Source of the DNA: G963674685 sp963674685
Lineage (GTDB): Bacteria > Lernaellota > Lernaellaia > JACKCT01
Assembly: GCA_963674685.2 (NCBI GenBank)
Contig: CAXXWT010000002.1
Location: 930,001-994,000 of the forward strand
Direction of reading: 5' to 3'
Length of the DNA: 64,000 bases
Shown here: positions 44,967 to 54,786 of the stretch, piece after piece
Layout of the letters: each line of letters begins with the position of its first letter
Numbering within the stretch: position 1 is the first letter of the stretch
The notes under the pieces: generated by a model
Databases searched by the model: none
The model's input: the letters and a program-made list of their open reading frames with translations, nothing else
Told to the model about the DNA's origin: nothing
Translations under genes and position numbers: made by a program

Positions 44967-46811
44967 ATGATGAATATGCCGATGAAAATACCCTGCCCAA
45001 TAAACCGCCGGCCGCGCACAGGCGCATTCGTCTTTGCGTTTTTCCTGGCGCTCGCTTTTCTTTTCGCCTGCGGCAAAAGCGATAAGCCGCTTGTTAATGC
45101 AAACGAATATACTCTGCCGAATGCCGAAGATTTCATGTCGGAAAACGCCTTCGCGTCGACTCTGAATAATTTACGCAAGCTCGAAACCGAATATATCGAC
45201 AAACTGGAAAAATCGCCCCGGGATGATTCCCTGTGCGTGGAACTGGGGTTTTTATATCTCGACATAGACGCCTACTCGTATGCCCAAGACGGTATCGAGC
45301 ACCGAAAAAAAGCCCGGGAGATGTTCGATAAAGCTCTTGCGCTCAATCCAGGCAATGTCAAAGGAATTCTCGGCAAATACCTTGTCAAAGAAAAATGGAC
45401 CGATGAAACAATCATCGAACTCGCTCGTGAAATATGCGCGGCGGCGAAAGACAAAAAACAAAAACAGCTTTGCCAAACGCACGCCGGCGACCCGGGCGAA
45501 ACATCGCTCCTGCTCGCCGGCATGTACTTGGCCGTGAATCCGGAATACTTCTGGAGCGCAACCGGCCGACGCGCGAAACTCCTTTTCGAAAAAGCCATCG
45601 AAAAAAATCCCCGCCGGCCTTTCGCTTACGCGTCGCTGGCCAGAACCTTCGGAAGGCATCCCAAAACGCTTGAGCAGGCTGTTAAAATCGCCCGCGAGGG
45701 CCTTCGGATCGCCGAGGAAATCGGCAACATCGACGACATCCGGGAAAGTCAACACGCCCTGGGAACCCTGCTCATCGACGCGGGACAAACCGAAGAAGGC
45801 GAAAAGCTGCTTTTAGCCGCGGCCATGGAAAAAAAGCAGGATTGGGCGTGCGCGTATCAGGCACTGGGAACGTTGTACAGAGATTCGGGGAAGCTCGATA
45901 AATCGGCTCAAATGCTGGTCAGGGTTTCGGAGATGTACAAGGACAATCCCGACGCGGCCTACAGCGCAGCGCGCGCCTTGTTTGGAATCGGCGAAATGGC
46001 AAAAGCGGAAAAACTCATCGACGCCGCCATCCAAAGCGACGCCAGGAAAGAGTTTTACGTCTTCAAGGCCTTTTGCCTGCTGATGCGGAAAAAGTACGAC
46101 GAGGCCAAGAATATTCTTTTCGATCTGCAAAAGGACGCAGGAGCAGAAGCCGTCAATCGCGGCGTAAAGGCCGGCCTGGGCCATCTGGCGATCATCGAAA
46201 AAGACGAGGAAAACGCCGTCGCGCTGCTTGAGCCTCTGTGCGTCGACAGCGCCGTGGATTTTTACGACATCATGGCGTGCCTGGGCCTCGGATGGATCGA
46301 TTCCAACCGGGGAGATCATGCGCGGGCTTTGGAACATTTTGGGCAGATATCAAAAGACAACGTCCTGAGCTTGCTGGGAAAGGCCAATGCCTACACCGGC
46401 CTGGATCAGATGGACCGGGCTGAAGGATTGCTAAGCAAGGTGCTTGAGATAAGCCCCGGCAATCCGTACGCGACGGCCGAACTGTCGATGATATATCTCG
46501 CCCACGGAGAGTATGCAAAAGCGGAAGAAGGATTGAGGAAAGCCATCACGCAAAGCGACGGGCAATACACCTGTCCCTACGAGGGCCTGGGTTTGATGTA
46601 CGTCAAAACCGGGGATTTGAATAAAGCCAAAGAGAACCTTAAAATCGCCATCGAACTCAATCCCCAAATCGAATACAAAAAATACAACGCCCTGGCGAAG
46701 ATCTACATCGAGGAAGGCAAAATCGCTGAAGCAAAGGAATTGCTCGCCAAATCCATCGAGAACTATCCCCACGACGCGCAGGCCCGCGAACTGCTTGAGC
46801 AGCTTGATTAG
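44967..46811 (+). CDS. TPR-repeat lipoprotein
   Basis: 614 aa; four ATG codons lie in the first seven codons, so the exact start is uncertain. Lipobox LFAC in FFLALAFLFACGKSD. The rest is about a dozen TPR-like helical pairs, e.g. LYLDIDAYSYAQDGIEHRKK, DWACAYQALGTLYRDSGKLD, IYLAHGEYAKAEEGLRKAI and GLMYVKTGDLNKAKENLKIA. TPR arrays mediate protein-protein contacts; here probably at the inner or outer membrane. No Asp-rich tether, so it belongs to a different lipoprotein class from its neighbours. Confidence 0.85.
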   Translation: MMNMPMKIPCPINRRPRTGAFVFAFFLALAFLFACGKSDKPLVNANEYTLPNAEDFMSENAFASTLNNLRKLETEYIDKLEKSPRDDSLCVELGFLYLDIDAYSYAQDGIEHRKKAREMFDKALALNPGNVKGILGKYLVKEKWTDETIIELAREICAAAKDKKQKQLCQTHAGDPGETSLLLAGMYLAVNPEYFWSATGRRAKLLFEKAIEKNPRRPFAYASLARTFGRHPKTLEQAVKIAREGLRIAEEIGNIDDIRESQHALGTLLIDAGQTEEGEKLLLAAAMEKKQDWACAYQALGTLYRDSGKLDKSAQMLVRVSEMYKDNPDAAYSAARALFGIGEMAKAEKLIDAAIQSDARKEFYVFKAFCLLMRKKYDEAKNILFDLQKDAGAEAVNRGVKAGLGHLAIIEKDEENAVALLEPLCVDSAVDFYDIMACLGLGWIDSNRGDHARALEHFGQISKDNVLSLLGKANAYTGLDQMDRAEGLLSKVLEISPGNPYATAELSMIYLAHGEYAKAEEGLRKAITQSDGQYTCPYEGLGLMYVKTGDLNKAKENLKIAIELNPQIEYKKYNALAKIYIEEGKIAEAKELLAKSIENYPHDAQARELLEQLD

Positions 46812-46894
46812 CGCACGCTTTTTTTGCTTTTCCGACGCCGATAAATTATCATCCGCCGCGAAGCATGATCCGCTTTTTAATAAAGAGTTAAAGA

Positions 46895-47728
46895 GTGACC
46901 TTCGCCCGGCTTATAAAAAAATTATTCGCCATATCCGCCACGCTGCTGACCGCCGCCGTTTTCGCCACGCTGCTCGCCGGTCTTTTCATTGTCTTTATGC
47001 CCTATATTTTTACGCCCGCCCCGGCGCCGGTCACGTACCCGGAAGATTTCGGCAAACTCACGCTGGTGATCGATCCGGGCCACGGCGGTGAAAACGAAGG
47101 CGCAAAGACTTTCTGGGGCTTGTGCGAAAAGCGGCGGAACCTGCGCGTGGCCTGGGCGCTTAAAAAACGTCTGGAGAAAACGGGACATTGGGACGTTTAC
47201 CTGACGCGGGACCGGGAGATGTATCTGACCAACTCCATGCGGCCGGTTGTAGCCAACGAACACGACGCGGATATCTACATCAGCATTCACGGAAACGCAT
47301 GGGGCACGAAACGTCAGGGCTATTCGGTGATCTGGTACGCCGCGCAAAAGCAGCCACAAAGCATCAAGCTCGCTCAATTCATGGCCGAGGCAATGCGCGA
47401 CGCGGGATTTCCCATGGATATGAAAATGGGGCCGCGCTTTGAGGATTTTCACAAAGATCCCGAACGCAGCCCGGATTATCAGTTATGGTCCGACGACCTG
47501 CCGATTTACGTGCGGGAAAAAACCAATCACCCCATGATCTATCCCGCGAAAATGCCCGCCGTTCTCATCGAAACGCATTATATGAGCAATCCCACGCAGG
47601 CGCTGCAATTTGAAAGCAGCCTCGTCATAGACCGCCTGATTACAGCCCTCGAACGCGGCTTGGTGAATTTTGCGTTAATTGGAGACATCCATCCGGTCCA
47701 TCGGTCGTTTGAAAATATTTCGCCGTAA
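46895..47728 (+). CDS. N-acetylmuramoyl-L-alanine amidase (Amidase_3)
   Basis: 277 aa from GTG 46895. N-terminal membrane anchor (AISATLLTAAVFATLLAGLF). Catalytic domain with VIDPGHGGENEGAK (first Zn histidine), LCEKRRNLRVAW (Zn glutamate), ISIHGNAW (second Zn histidine) and VLIETHYMSNP (catalytic glutamate). It cleaves the amide between MurNAc and L-Ala in peptidoglycan, in the periplasm. It has no AMIN or SPOR targeting domain. Follows the TPR gene by about 80 nt on the same strand. Confidence 0.92.
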   Translation: MTFARLIKKLFAISATLLTAAVFATLLAGLFIVFMPYIFTPAPAPVTYPEDFGKLTLVIDPGHGGENEGAKTFWGLCEKRRNLRVAWALKKRLEKTGHWDVYLTRDREMYLTNSMRPVVANEHDADIYISIHGNAWGTKRQGYSVIWYAAQKQPQSIKLAQFMAEAMRDAGFPMDMKMGPRFEDFHKDPERSPDYQLWSDDLPIYVREKTNHPMIYPAKMPAVLIETHYMSNPTQALQFESSLVIDRLITALERGLVNFALIGDIHPVHRSFENISP

Positions 47729-48081
47729 ATAAACGGTTCTTCGAGGATTACCGTACTTTAACACCCCTCTCTTCAAACTTTGCGAAGAAGAAAATTGCTT
47801 TTCGCCGCCTTAAAAGGGCGGTCGTCGATCCTTGACATTTCCTTATTGACCTGCGCCGCCAATAGCCAGGCTTATGCTACGCGCACAGGAGAAACCCCTT
47901 GCCCCTTTCCCCTTGATCTTTTCCCCTTGATCCTTGCCCCTTGTAATCCTTAACTCCTCACTTACAACTCATTGGCCTGCCGCCCGGCTCTGTGGTATAG
48001 TGCTATTGTATAAATATGGATTTCATCAAACGGGGCCTTTGAATTCGGGGCAAAGGTGTTTTTTATGCCCGGAGGATTTTC
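47729..48081. other. Intergenic stretch before the beta-helix lipoprotein array
   Basis: Holds a CCGCCTTAAAAGGGCGG hairpin near 47809 without T-tract, a run of CCCCTTG repeats (five copies, about 47890-47945), and a -10-like TATAAATATGG near 48010. A good SD, CCCGGAGGATTTTC, ends the stretch. No ORF is supported. Confidence 0.5.
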
Positions 48082-48978
48082 ATGAAATCGATTTTTTCCT
48101 TCACGTTGATTTTATCGGCATTGCTTCTTTGCCTGCTTTTCGCCGGCTGCGACGATGGTTCGTCCAACGACAATTCATCGGATGACGAGGCATCAAATGA
48201 CGACGCAAACGACGATGTAAACGACGATACAAATGACGACGATACCTCTGATGATGAACAAAATCCATCGCCTTACGAATTCGCGCCTACGCCCTCCGAT
48301 GAAATCGGCGTATTCGTAGCAAAGACCGGCGATGACAACAATCCTGGTACGATGGAGTTTCCCAAGCTGACCATTTCCGCTGGCGTTAATCTTGCGGAAG
48401 CGCAAACTAAATCCGTCTTCGTAGCACGGGGCGATTACAACGAATCCGTCGAAGCGGAGGATGTTTCCCTATTCGGTGGATACGAGGAAGAAAACTGGCA
48501 AAGAAATATTAAGGAATACATAACGACCATTATTGCTACTCAAGAAAACGGACTGGATTTCTATAGCAACTTGGTTGGTATGTTCATTATTGAGGGCTTT
48601 TCTATCTTCGGAGGCGCCTATGCGGAAAATTGTCAGATTGAAAATTCAGCAGGAATTGATATTCATGATGACGCAATTATCTCGAGTTGCACGATAAACG
48701 GAGGAAGCCCAAGCGATAAAGCAAGCGGCATTAATTGCGACTACTGTGCACATATGCACATTTATAACAGCACTATAATTGGAAACACAATGAGCGACGC
48801 TGATGGAAATCGTCCAAACCTTTCACCTCAAAGCACAATTGGTATAAACGGTGATGCTTCTTTTATTTGCATCGTAAATAGCGTTGTTCACGGGGGTTCA
48901 AGCGAATCCGGTAGTTATTCGCGTGGTATAACCCAAGAGTCAACTGGAGTACTATTAAGTGCAATACTGTTCACTTAA
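48082..48978 (+). pseudogene. Asp-tether beta-helix lipoprotein, 5' part interrupted by an IS
   Basis: 298 aa to a stop inside the IS. Lipobox LFAGC at C23, then DDGSSNDNSSDD and Asp-rich tether to about residue 60. Entry domain FAPTPSDEIGVFVAKTGDDN...SVFVARGDYNESVEAEDVSLF then repeats such as IFGGAYAENCQIENSAGIDI. The last residues GVLLSAILFT come from the IS end. The gene resumes at 50428. Its start shares sequence with the paralogue at 51265. The native product, if the IS is removed, is about 490 aa. Confidence 0.85.
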
Positions 48979-50427
48979 AGCCCCCTTTCCACGATGCGGC
49001 ATGTAGGGGAAGCCCGTGGTGGATCGAGATTTTCCCCTCGTCGTCGTATGGGATAGTTGCTCATCTTCACTTTGACGCCGCGTTTGTTTCTTCGCTCTCG
49101 GCTGGAGACCACGCGTTCTTCGAGAATTTCTTCCAAGAGCCATCGATGGAATTTCTTTCTAAGCCGAGGGGGGAAAAGGATTTGTTTTTGGGATTTTTCG
49201 CCTCACGATGCGCACGGCGTGAACGAAGGAAAGTTTGTCCGCATCGAGATTGACGCTTTTGGCAGCCTGATGCATCAGATTGCGGATCATGAAGTGGGCC
49301 AGCATCAGGCCGAAAAATTCCTGTTTCACCAAGGCCGGGCTCTTGCTGCGCAACACGATCTTCGCCCCGCGCAGATGGGTTTTGAGTTCATCGAACGCCG
49401 TTTCGATCTCCCATCGTTCGTGGTAAAGCGCCGCCAGTTCCTCCGCCGGCGCGGCCTTCGCGTCAAGAATCGTCGTGATCAGGCGATAAATCGGCTCCGC
49501 GTCGGGCTGCCCTTCAAGCCGATACTCGATAACCCGAACCCGGATTCCGTCCTTGTTGTGTCGTTGCGCTTTTTCCGTCGGATAGATCGTGCTCAGATAG
49601 GATCCGTCGGACAGTTGTTTTTCCTTGCGCCGTACGTTGTTGATTTTGAGTCGCCAAAGCAGGTCCGCGCCGGTTTCGGCCGCCTGTTTCCACAAGGGAT
49701 AACCGAAAAAATTCCGATCCGCCAGGCACAGCATCCCCTTTTGCAGATGTCCGACGACCTCTTGGGCCAACGTGATTTCCTGGACGCCGTAGGAACCCAT
49801 ACGCGAGTCGAACAACACGTGGGTGCCGTTCTCCACCAATGACACAAAACGGATTTTCGGATAACCGCTTTTGCCCCGAGACGCTTTCGGCCGACCGAAA
49901 GCCGCTTCGTTCTCATCGGTGTCCGCCACGTCCAGGGTGCTGCCGTCCAGGCTGACCGTTTTCCATTTTCGATACCACGCACCCGGTGTTTTTCGCGAAG
50001 CCAAAGGGCGCACCGAACGGTCGTGAAGCAAGCGAATCGGCTCGACGCCCAACCGCGTTCGAGCCTGGGATATCCCCGACTTGCCTGCGGTGCGCACCGG
50101 CTTCCCCAAAGATGGAAACCACTTGATCCCCTCTTGCAAACAACGCAAAACCTCACCGTAGGAAACCTGCATGTACAACGACATGGCGATCACGTAATAG
50201 ACCATCAAATCCGCCGGCAAATCACGCTCGCGAACACTGGCTTTACCGCTCTCGTACAAAATCGCCTGTACCTGCTCAAGAGGAAAGGTCATGCCGAGAA
50301 CCCCAAGACTGATATGATCCGTGACACGCATCCCTGGCGGAAGTTCTGCTACTGTTCTTGCCATAGTCGTATCCTCCTTCAATCGAAAGAAGAATACCAG
50401 AAAAATTTACTTAAGTGAACAGTATTG
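48962..50427 (-). mobile_element. IS4-family insertion sequence, 1466 bp
   Basis: Terminal inverted repeats of 17 bp: CAATACTGTTCACTTAA at the left, and its reverse complement TTAAGTGAACAGTATTG at the right. Direct target duplication of 10 bp, CTATTAAGTG, at 48952-48961 and 50428-50437. It carries one transposase gene on the minus strand. The clean ends and intact frame indicate a recent insertion. It interrupts a lipoprotein gene. Confidence 0.93.
49159..50364 (-). CDS. IS4-family transposase
   Basis: 401 aa from ATG 50364 (AAGGAGGATACGACT upstream). N-terminal IS4 domain; DDE residues fit SLDGSTLDVADT (first Asp), LADRNFFGY (second Asp) and YHERWEIETAFDELK, a perfect Y-(2)-R-(3)-E-(6)-K signature with the catalytic Glu. 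It is complete with no frameshift, so it is probably active. About 195 bp of non-coding IS sequence lies downstream of its stop. Confidence 0.93.
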   Translation of the reverse strand: MARTVAELPPGMRVTDHISLGVLGMTFPLEQVQAILYESGKASVRERDLPADLMVYYVIAMSLYMQVSYGEVLRCLQEGIKWFPSLGKPVRTAGKSGISQARTRLGVEPIRLLHDRSVRPLASRKTPGAWYRKWKTVSLDGSTLDVADTDENEAAFGRPKASRGKSGYPKIRFVSLVENGTHVLFDSRMGSYGVQEITLAQEVVGHLQKGMLCLADRNFFGYPLWKQAAETGADLLWRLKINNVRRKEKQLSDGSYLSTIYPTEKAQRHNKDGIRVRVIEYRLEGQPDAEPIYRLITTILDAKAAPAEELAALYHERWEIETAFDELKTHLRGAKIVLRSKSPALVKQEFFGLMLAHFMIRNLMHQAAKSVNLDADKLSFVHAVRIVRRKIPKTNPFPPSA

Positions 50428-51030
50428 CTATTAAGTGTAAATACTTACATTTACGGAGGCGATCCGATGGAGGGCGATTCAAATTCCATTGGGATTGTCG
50501 CTCATGGAGGATACAAGGATCGTTTTGATGGTTTGGGTTTGATCAACAGCAACATCGATGGGGGATCAGGCAGAGACAGCTCAACGGCGATTTCAATGCG
50601 CGGTGTTTTGGAGCTCGCTTTTTATAGTAATAATATCTGGAGTGCTTCCAATGATTGTCTGCTCAGGTATAATTCATTCAATGATTCAGGATTTCCTTAT
50701 ACCAGTGCTTGCCTGAATTCCATCGTGGAAATTAACGACATCAGCAACATAATCTGGCACGGATATGCTGCGAAAGACAACATCAGTAGAGATTGCCTGC
50801 TTGTTGATCCGAGCAATGCTGATTGGCATCTTGATTCATCGAGCCCGTGCATTGATTCCGGCATTGACGCCTGGATTGACTGGCAAAATTTGTACGGTGA
50901 TATCGTTGTAGGAGCGGAATTACTGACCGAGGCATTTCATTTCGAGGATGTTGTGAAATACGACTTCGATGGTGAAGAAAGACCCTACGGCACAGCTTGG
51001 GACATCGGCCCGGACGAATGGAGACCATAG
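50428..51030 (+). pseudogene. Asp-tether beta-helix lipoprotein, 3' part after the IS
   Basis: Reading on from the target duplication gives LLSVNTYIYGGDPMEGDSNS, in frame with GVLLS of the 5' part; this segment matches IVGSYIYGGDPMGIESSSIG of the paralogue at 56476. C-terminal end DPSNADWHLDSSSPCIDSGI and FDGEERPYGTAWDIGPDEWR is the choice-of-anchor-Q-like module. It is separated from its promoter and signal peptide, so it is not expressed as a lipoprotein now. Confidence 0.85.
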
Positions 51031-51040
51031 TAGTGGCCAG

Positions 51041-51410
51041 CAGTGGATAGCGATTAGTGGCCAGTGCAGGAGCGGTTTCTCCTGCCCGTTTCATAAGCCT
51101 GCTTCGGCAGGCGCAAGGTCAGTAGCTAAGGGCGCCTGTCCCGAGCGAAGCCGAGGGATTAGCCCTGGGATGGATGATTGAATGATTCTATTCGGAGCCC
51201 CGGCAGGGGCGACGGAAATGTCATGGCGAATTTTGATTGCGTTCCGATTACCCGGAGGATTTTCGTGAAATCGTTTTTTTCCTTCACGTTGATTTTATCG
51301 GCATTGCTGTTTTGCCTACTTTTCGCCGGCTGCGACGACGGCTCATCCAACGATAATTCATCGGATGACGATGCCAACAACGACGCGAATGATGATGTAA
51401 ACGATGATAC
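51041..51410. repeat. Long direct repeat, copy 1 (upstream region plus signal/tether)
   Basis: About 370 bp nearly identical to 56255-56621. It covers the 3' spacer with CAGTGGATAGCGATTAGTGG, the GGAGCGG repeat, the CCCGAGCGAAGCCGAGGG repeat, the SD and GTG start, the signal peptide and the start of the Asp tether. A ~25-nt block near 51172-51195 differs between the copies. Confidence 0.82.
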
Positions 51411-52695
51411 AAATGACGACGATACCTCTGATGATGAACAAAATCCATCGCCTTACGAATTCGCGCCTACGCCCTCCGATGAAATCGGCGTATTCGTAGC
51501 AAAGACCGGCAGTGACGACAATCCGGGAACAATGGATTTACCGAAGCTAACTATATCAGCTGGTGTCGAAGCCGCTGAGTTCGAGTCAAAATCAATTTTC
51601 GTAGCTGAGGGTGAATATCATGAATCTGTATCTGCAAGCGATGTGTCATTTTATGGCGGCTACGAGGTAAATACATGGGAAAGGGACATTCGTAATCATC
51701 AATCTAATATTTTGGCGGCTGGAGAATTCGGAATCAAAATCCAAGAAATAGAGTCTGGCCGTGTTATTGTTGAAGGATTTATTATTACTGGAGGGCAGAA
51801 CTCTGAGACTAGGGAGATTGAATATTCAAGTGGTGTACAACTCCAAGGGGGAATATATATACTTTCAAAAAACATCATTCATGGTGGAAGTTCAAAATAT
51901 ATTTCAAGCGGAATAGAGGGTGGAACTCAGGCATATGTCACGATTTACGATTGCCATATTAATGGAGGAAGTTTGAATTTTGAAAGAGAATCTAATCCGC
52001 CTCCTTTTTTTGTGTTTACTGCTGGAATATACATGGGGGATCGATCATATTATACAATAATAAATAGCGTTATCGAAGGCGGATCGGGTAATTATAATCC
52101 ATTGTCTTATGGAGTTTTTGCTACAGATTACTCATCCCTGTTTACTATAAGCAGCTACATTTATGGAGGTGATCCTATGGCTGACTATTCCCGTTCTTAT
52201 GGCATATATCTTTATTCTGATGTTCTTAGTCATCCTACGCTTTCTGTTGGATTAATAAATAATATTATTCATAGCGGCTCAGGAGAGTTGAGCTCTGCTG
52301 ATTTAATGCTTTACAATGTTATTAGAGCAGCAGTATACGGCAATAACCTTTGGAACGATAATAGTGGCTGTATTTATCAGTATGGTCTCCTAGGTATTAT
52401 GTGTATGAATTCCATCTCGGAAATCAATGAAATTGATAGTCTTGAATTTACTATGAATTACAACATCAGCCAAACCCCAGTATTTATTAATCCTGAAATT
52501 GATGATTTCCATCTGGATTCTGCAAGCCCGTGCCGGGATGCCGGTGTCGACATTTGGGTAGTTGAAAATACTCTTGACTATCTAGGCGTAGATTTGGATT
52601 TCTATCTACCGCATATCAATTTCGACTTCGATGGTGATCCTCGTCCCTACGGCGAGGGATGGGATATCGGACCGGATGAGTGGACTGGACAGTAA
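51265..52695 (+). CDS. Asp-tether beta-helix lipoprotein (choice-of-anchor-Q-like)
   Basis: 476 aa from GTG 51265 (CGGAGG 8 nt upstream). The in-frame ATG at 51178 lies in a repeat and is not used. Lipobox FAGC at C23, then DDGSSNDNSSDD. Entry domain FAPTPSDEIGVFVAKTGSDD...SIFVAEGEYHESVSASDVSF; then a run of beta-helix-type repeats (GEIEYSSGVQLQGGIYILS-like, SYIYGGDPMADYSRSYGIYL, LINNIIHSGSGELSSADLML). C-terminus DFHLDSASPCRDAGVDIW and FDGDPRPYGEGWDIGPDEWT. Middle region is A+T-rich relative to its ends. Confidence 0.85.
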   Translation: MKSFFSFTLILSALLFCLLFAGCDDGSSNDNSSDDDANNDANDDVNDDTNDDDTSDDEQNPSPYEFAPTPSDEIGVFVAKTGSDDNPGTMDLPKLTISAGVEAAEFESKSIFVAEGEYHESVSASDVSFYGGYEVNTWERDIRNHQSNILAAGEFGIKIQEIESGRVIVEGFIITGGQNSETREIEYSSGVQLQGGIYILSKNIIHGGSSKYISSGIEGGTQAYVTIYDCHINGGSLNFERESNPPPFFVFTAGIYMGDRSYYTIINSVIEGGSGNYNPLSYGVFATDYSSLFTISSYIYGGDPMADYSRSYGIYLYSDVLSHPTLSVGLINNIIHSGSGELSSADLMLYNVIRAAVYGNNLWNDNSGCIYQYGLLGIMCMNSISEINEIDSLEFTMNYNISQTPVFINPEIDDFHLDSASPCRDAGVDIWVVENTLDYLGVDLDFYLPHINFDFDGDPRPYGEGWDIGPDEWTGQ

Positions 52696-52852
52696 TCAGT
52701 GGAAAGTGGACAGAGGAAAGTGTCTCGCAAGGCGGTTTGAATCGGCGAATTTCCTTGCGGCGTGCCCGACGAATTCGGTAGCGATCATTTGCAGGAAAAA
52801 GACGAGAAATTTTTAAAAAGTGCTATAATGCATTAAGCGGAGGAGAGATAGG

Positions 52853-54778
52853 ATGAAAAAGTCTTTTTCAATCAGGGATTTCCATTGGACGTTCTTTGCA
52901 ATCTTTGCCGCGATTCTGATCCAATTTACGATAGTCAACTCATTTGCAGATCCACCAGATCCAGCAATATATGCCTCCAGATGCTTTGATGATTCTGGAT
53001 CAAGTAATTGGCCCGACAATGATTTCTGCGAATATAAAGTAGACAATCAAGTCAGCATTGATTTTTTTGATGAGGGAGTCTTAAGTGAATCTGACGAATT
53101 CCCAAAACAAAAACCCTTTACTCATTTTTCTTCCCCGAGATTTAATCAGTGGCGTAAATTCATTTCAGGAACTGATTTAGGGATCAGCGTAAAAGTTCCG
53201 GACACTGGAACCTTTTATTTCTATGGAGATACTCACGCTCAATGTTACGGCGATCAGTATTATTTTAGTGGTTTTTGTCCTAGGAAAGTTTACCTTGAGG
53301 AGCCAATGTGTCCATTAAATACCGATACATACGGACCGGCGCCGGAAGACGCCTGGCAAACTGGACCGTATCTTGGTTTACCGGCGGGAATTGATGTAAA
53401 TAATGACGGATATGTTGATGGTTTCTTGGGGTGGCAAAGCGAGAGGATTAGTTCATCGCTTTTCCCAAATCTCATTACAGAGTCGGATTCAAAACAAGAT
53501 TGGTTTTATGCTTCCATGACACCCTTGTTGGCGTATCTAGATATTGGATATGCCAATGGAACGATTTACTTCGGAGAAACGACAACGTTTCTTAACCAAA
53601 TAGAGAGACAGATGTTTTTTGGAGATCCACCTAATACTGATGATTACATAGGTTATCAAGATCCTGAGTCCGAAAAAGGATTTTTTGTCCCAACTGGAGC
53701 CGTTTATGTCTCAAATGCGAATGAAGACGGAGATGAATTCATATTATATACGTACGGGAAATACATTAAACACACAGCCTGCGATCAGGCACAGCTAGGT
53801 TTAATGAACTTAAGTAAAATGCCAGAGCAAAACTCCATACAATACGTTGGGCTTATGTCCGAGCAAAAGTTTATTCAAATTAATATGATTCCTGTTGAGG
53901 CTTCTCCTTATCAAGTACCTCCAGAGGGAGAATGTGATATGCCTTGGCCTGGAGAAGGAGACGAAACTGGCTTCTTTATCTATGGCACAGGTGTTGACGA
54001 GGTAAACACATACCCTGATGAGGATAACACACCAAATCCTGGTAATTACAGATTAAACGGTTCCTTAGATGACATAAGCACTTATAGAGAATGCACAAAG
54101 GGTGGAGGCTATAGAAAAGGAAGTATGTATTTGGCGTATGTAAAACTGAGTGACATCAATTATGGAGCCGGCGTTAATGATAGAGATATCCGTCAAGATA
54201 TTTGGTACTACACTGGAGATCTAAGCCAAGACATTTATCGGTGTTGGGAAAAAGGATCTGAGGAGAAAGCGATTCCGATTGAAGACATTGATAGAGGTTT
54301 AGGAGAGTTTTCTGTGATGAGAATACCTGGATCGACGAGTATCTACAATAGGGATCTAGTTGTATTCTCCGCAGCGCAATATCTTGAAACCGATTCGCGG
54401 GCTACCCTGAAAACTACTATAATGCATGAAATTGCTCCGATGGGGGGAGCACGGAAAATAAATGGCTCTGAAATTAAAATCGGTGTTGCTGACCTTAAAA
54501 AGCCATGGGAGATAGTATTTTCAGATGATCATGTTACAAATGGCTATGGAAATTACCTTATCGAAGATTCTTTAAGGGTGAGTAACTGGCATAGTGAAGA
54601 CAATCTTCTATGGTTCAGCAGAGTTATTTCGCCATGGTACGTTGATATACTAGATGCAAGACCATCTTGTATGCGTTTTGACGGAAGATCCGCTAATATG
54701 AATTGGGGTGTCTATGGGACAGCTATCTTCCACGCAGTGACGGATTTGGATGATTTTGTTTCGCAGCTGTCTGAATAG
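52853..54778 (+). CDS. Secreted DUF4185/DUF5005-like protein, predicted beta-propeller
   Basis: 641 aa. Signal peptide (FHWTFFAIFAAILIQFTIVNSFA) without a lipobox, so it is periplasmic or secreted rather than lipid-anchored. Motifs include PDTGTFYFYGDTHAQCYG, FLGWQSERISSSLFPN, GFFVPTGAVYVSNANEDGDE and DLVVFSAAQYLETDSRATLK; the FYFYGDTH segment and the repeated strands fit DUF4185-type putative glycosidase propellers. The only member of this region without an Asp tether. Overlaps none; 8 nt before the next lipoprotein gene, so likely cotranscribed. Confidence 0.7.
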   Translation: MKKSFSIRDFHWTFFAIFAAILIQFTIVNSFADPPDPAIYASRCFDDSGSSNWPDNDFCEYKVDNQVSIDFFDEGVLSESDEFPKQKPFTHFSSPRFNQWRKFISGTDLGISVKVPDTGTFYFYGDTHAQCYGDQYYFSGFCPRKVYLEEPMCPLNTDTYGPAPEDAWQTGPYLGLPAGIDVNNDGYVDGFLGWQSERISSSLFPNLITESDSKQDWFYASMTPLLAYLDIGYANGTIYFGETTTFLNQIERQMFFGDPPNTDDYIGYQDPESEKGFFVPTGAVYVSNANEDGDEFILYTYGKYIKHTACDQAQLGLMNLSKMPEQNSIQYVGLMSEQKFIQINMIPVEASPYQVPPEGECDMPWPGEGDETGFFIYGTGVDEVNTYPDEDNTPNPGNYRLNGSLDDISTYRECTKGGGYRKGSMYLAYVKLSDINYGAGVNDRDIRQDIWYYTGDLSQDIYRCWEKGSEEKAIPIEDIDRGLGEFSVMRIPGSTSIYNRDLVVFSAAQYLETDSRATLKTTIMHEIAPMGGARKINGSEIKIGVADLKKPWEIVFSDDHVTNGYGNYLIEDSLRVSNWHSEDNLLWFSRVISPWYVDILDARPSCMRFDGRSANMNWGVYGTAIFHAVTDLDDFVSQLSE

Positions 54779-54786
54779 CATGGAGA

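Noticed and set aside
48962..50427. Composite transposon or prophage around the IS
   Set aside because: Only a single IS with one transposase gene and its own target duplication; no integrase, phage or second IS copy nearby.
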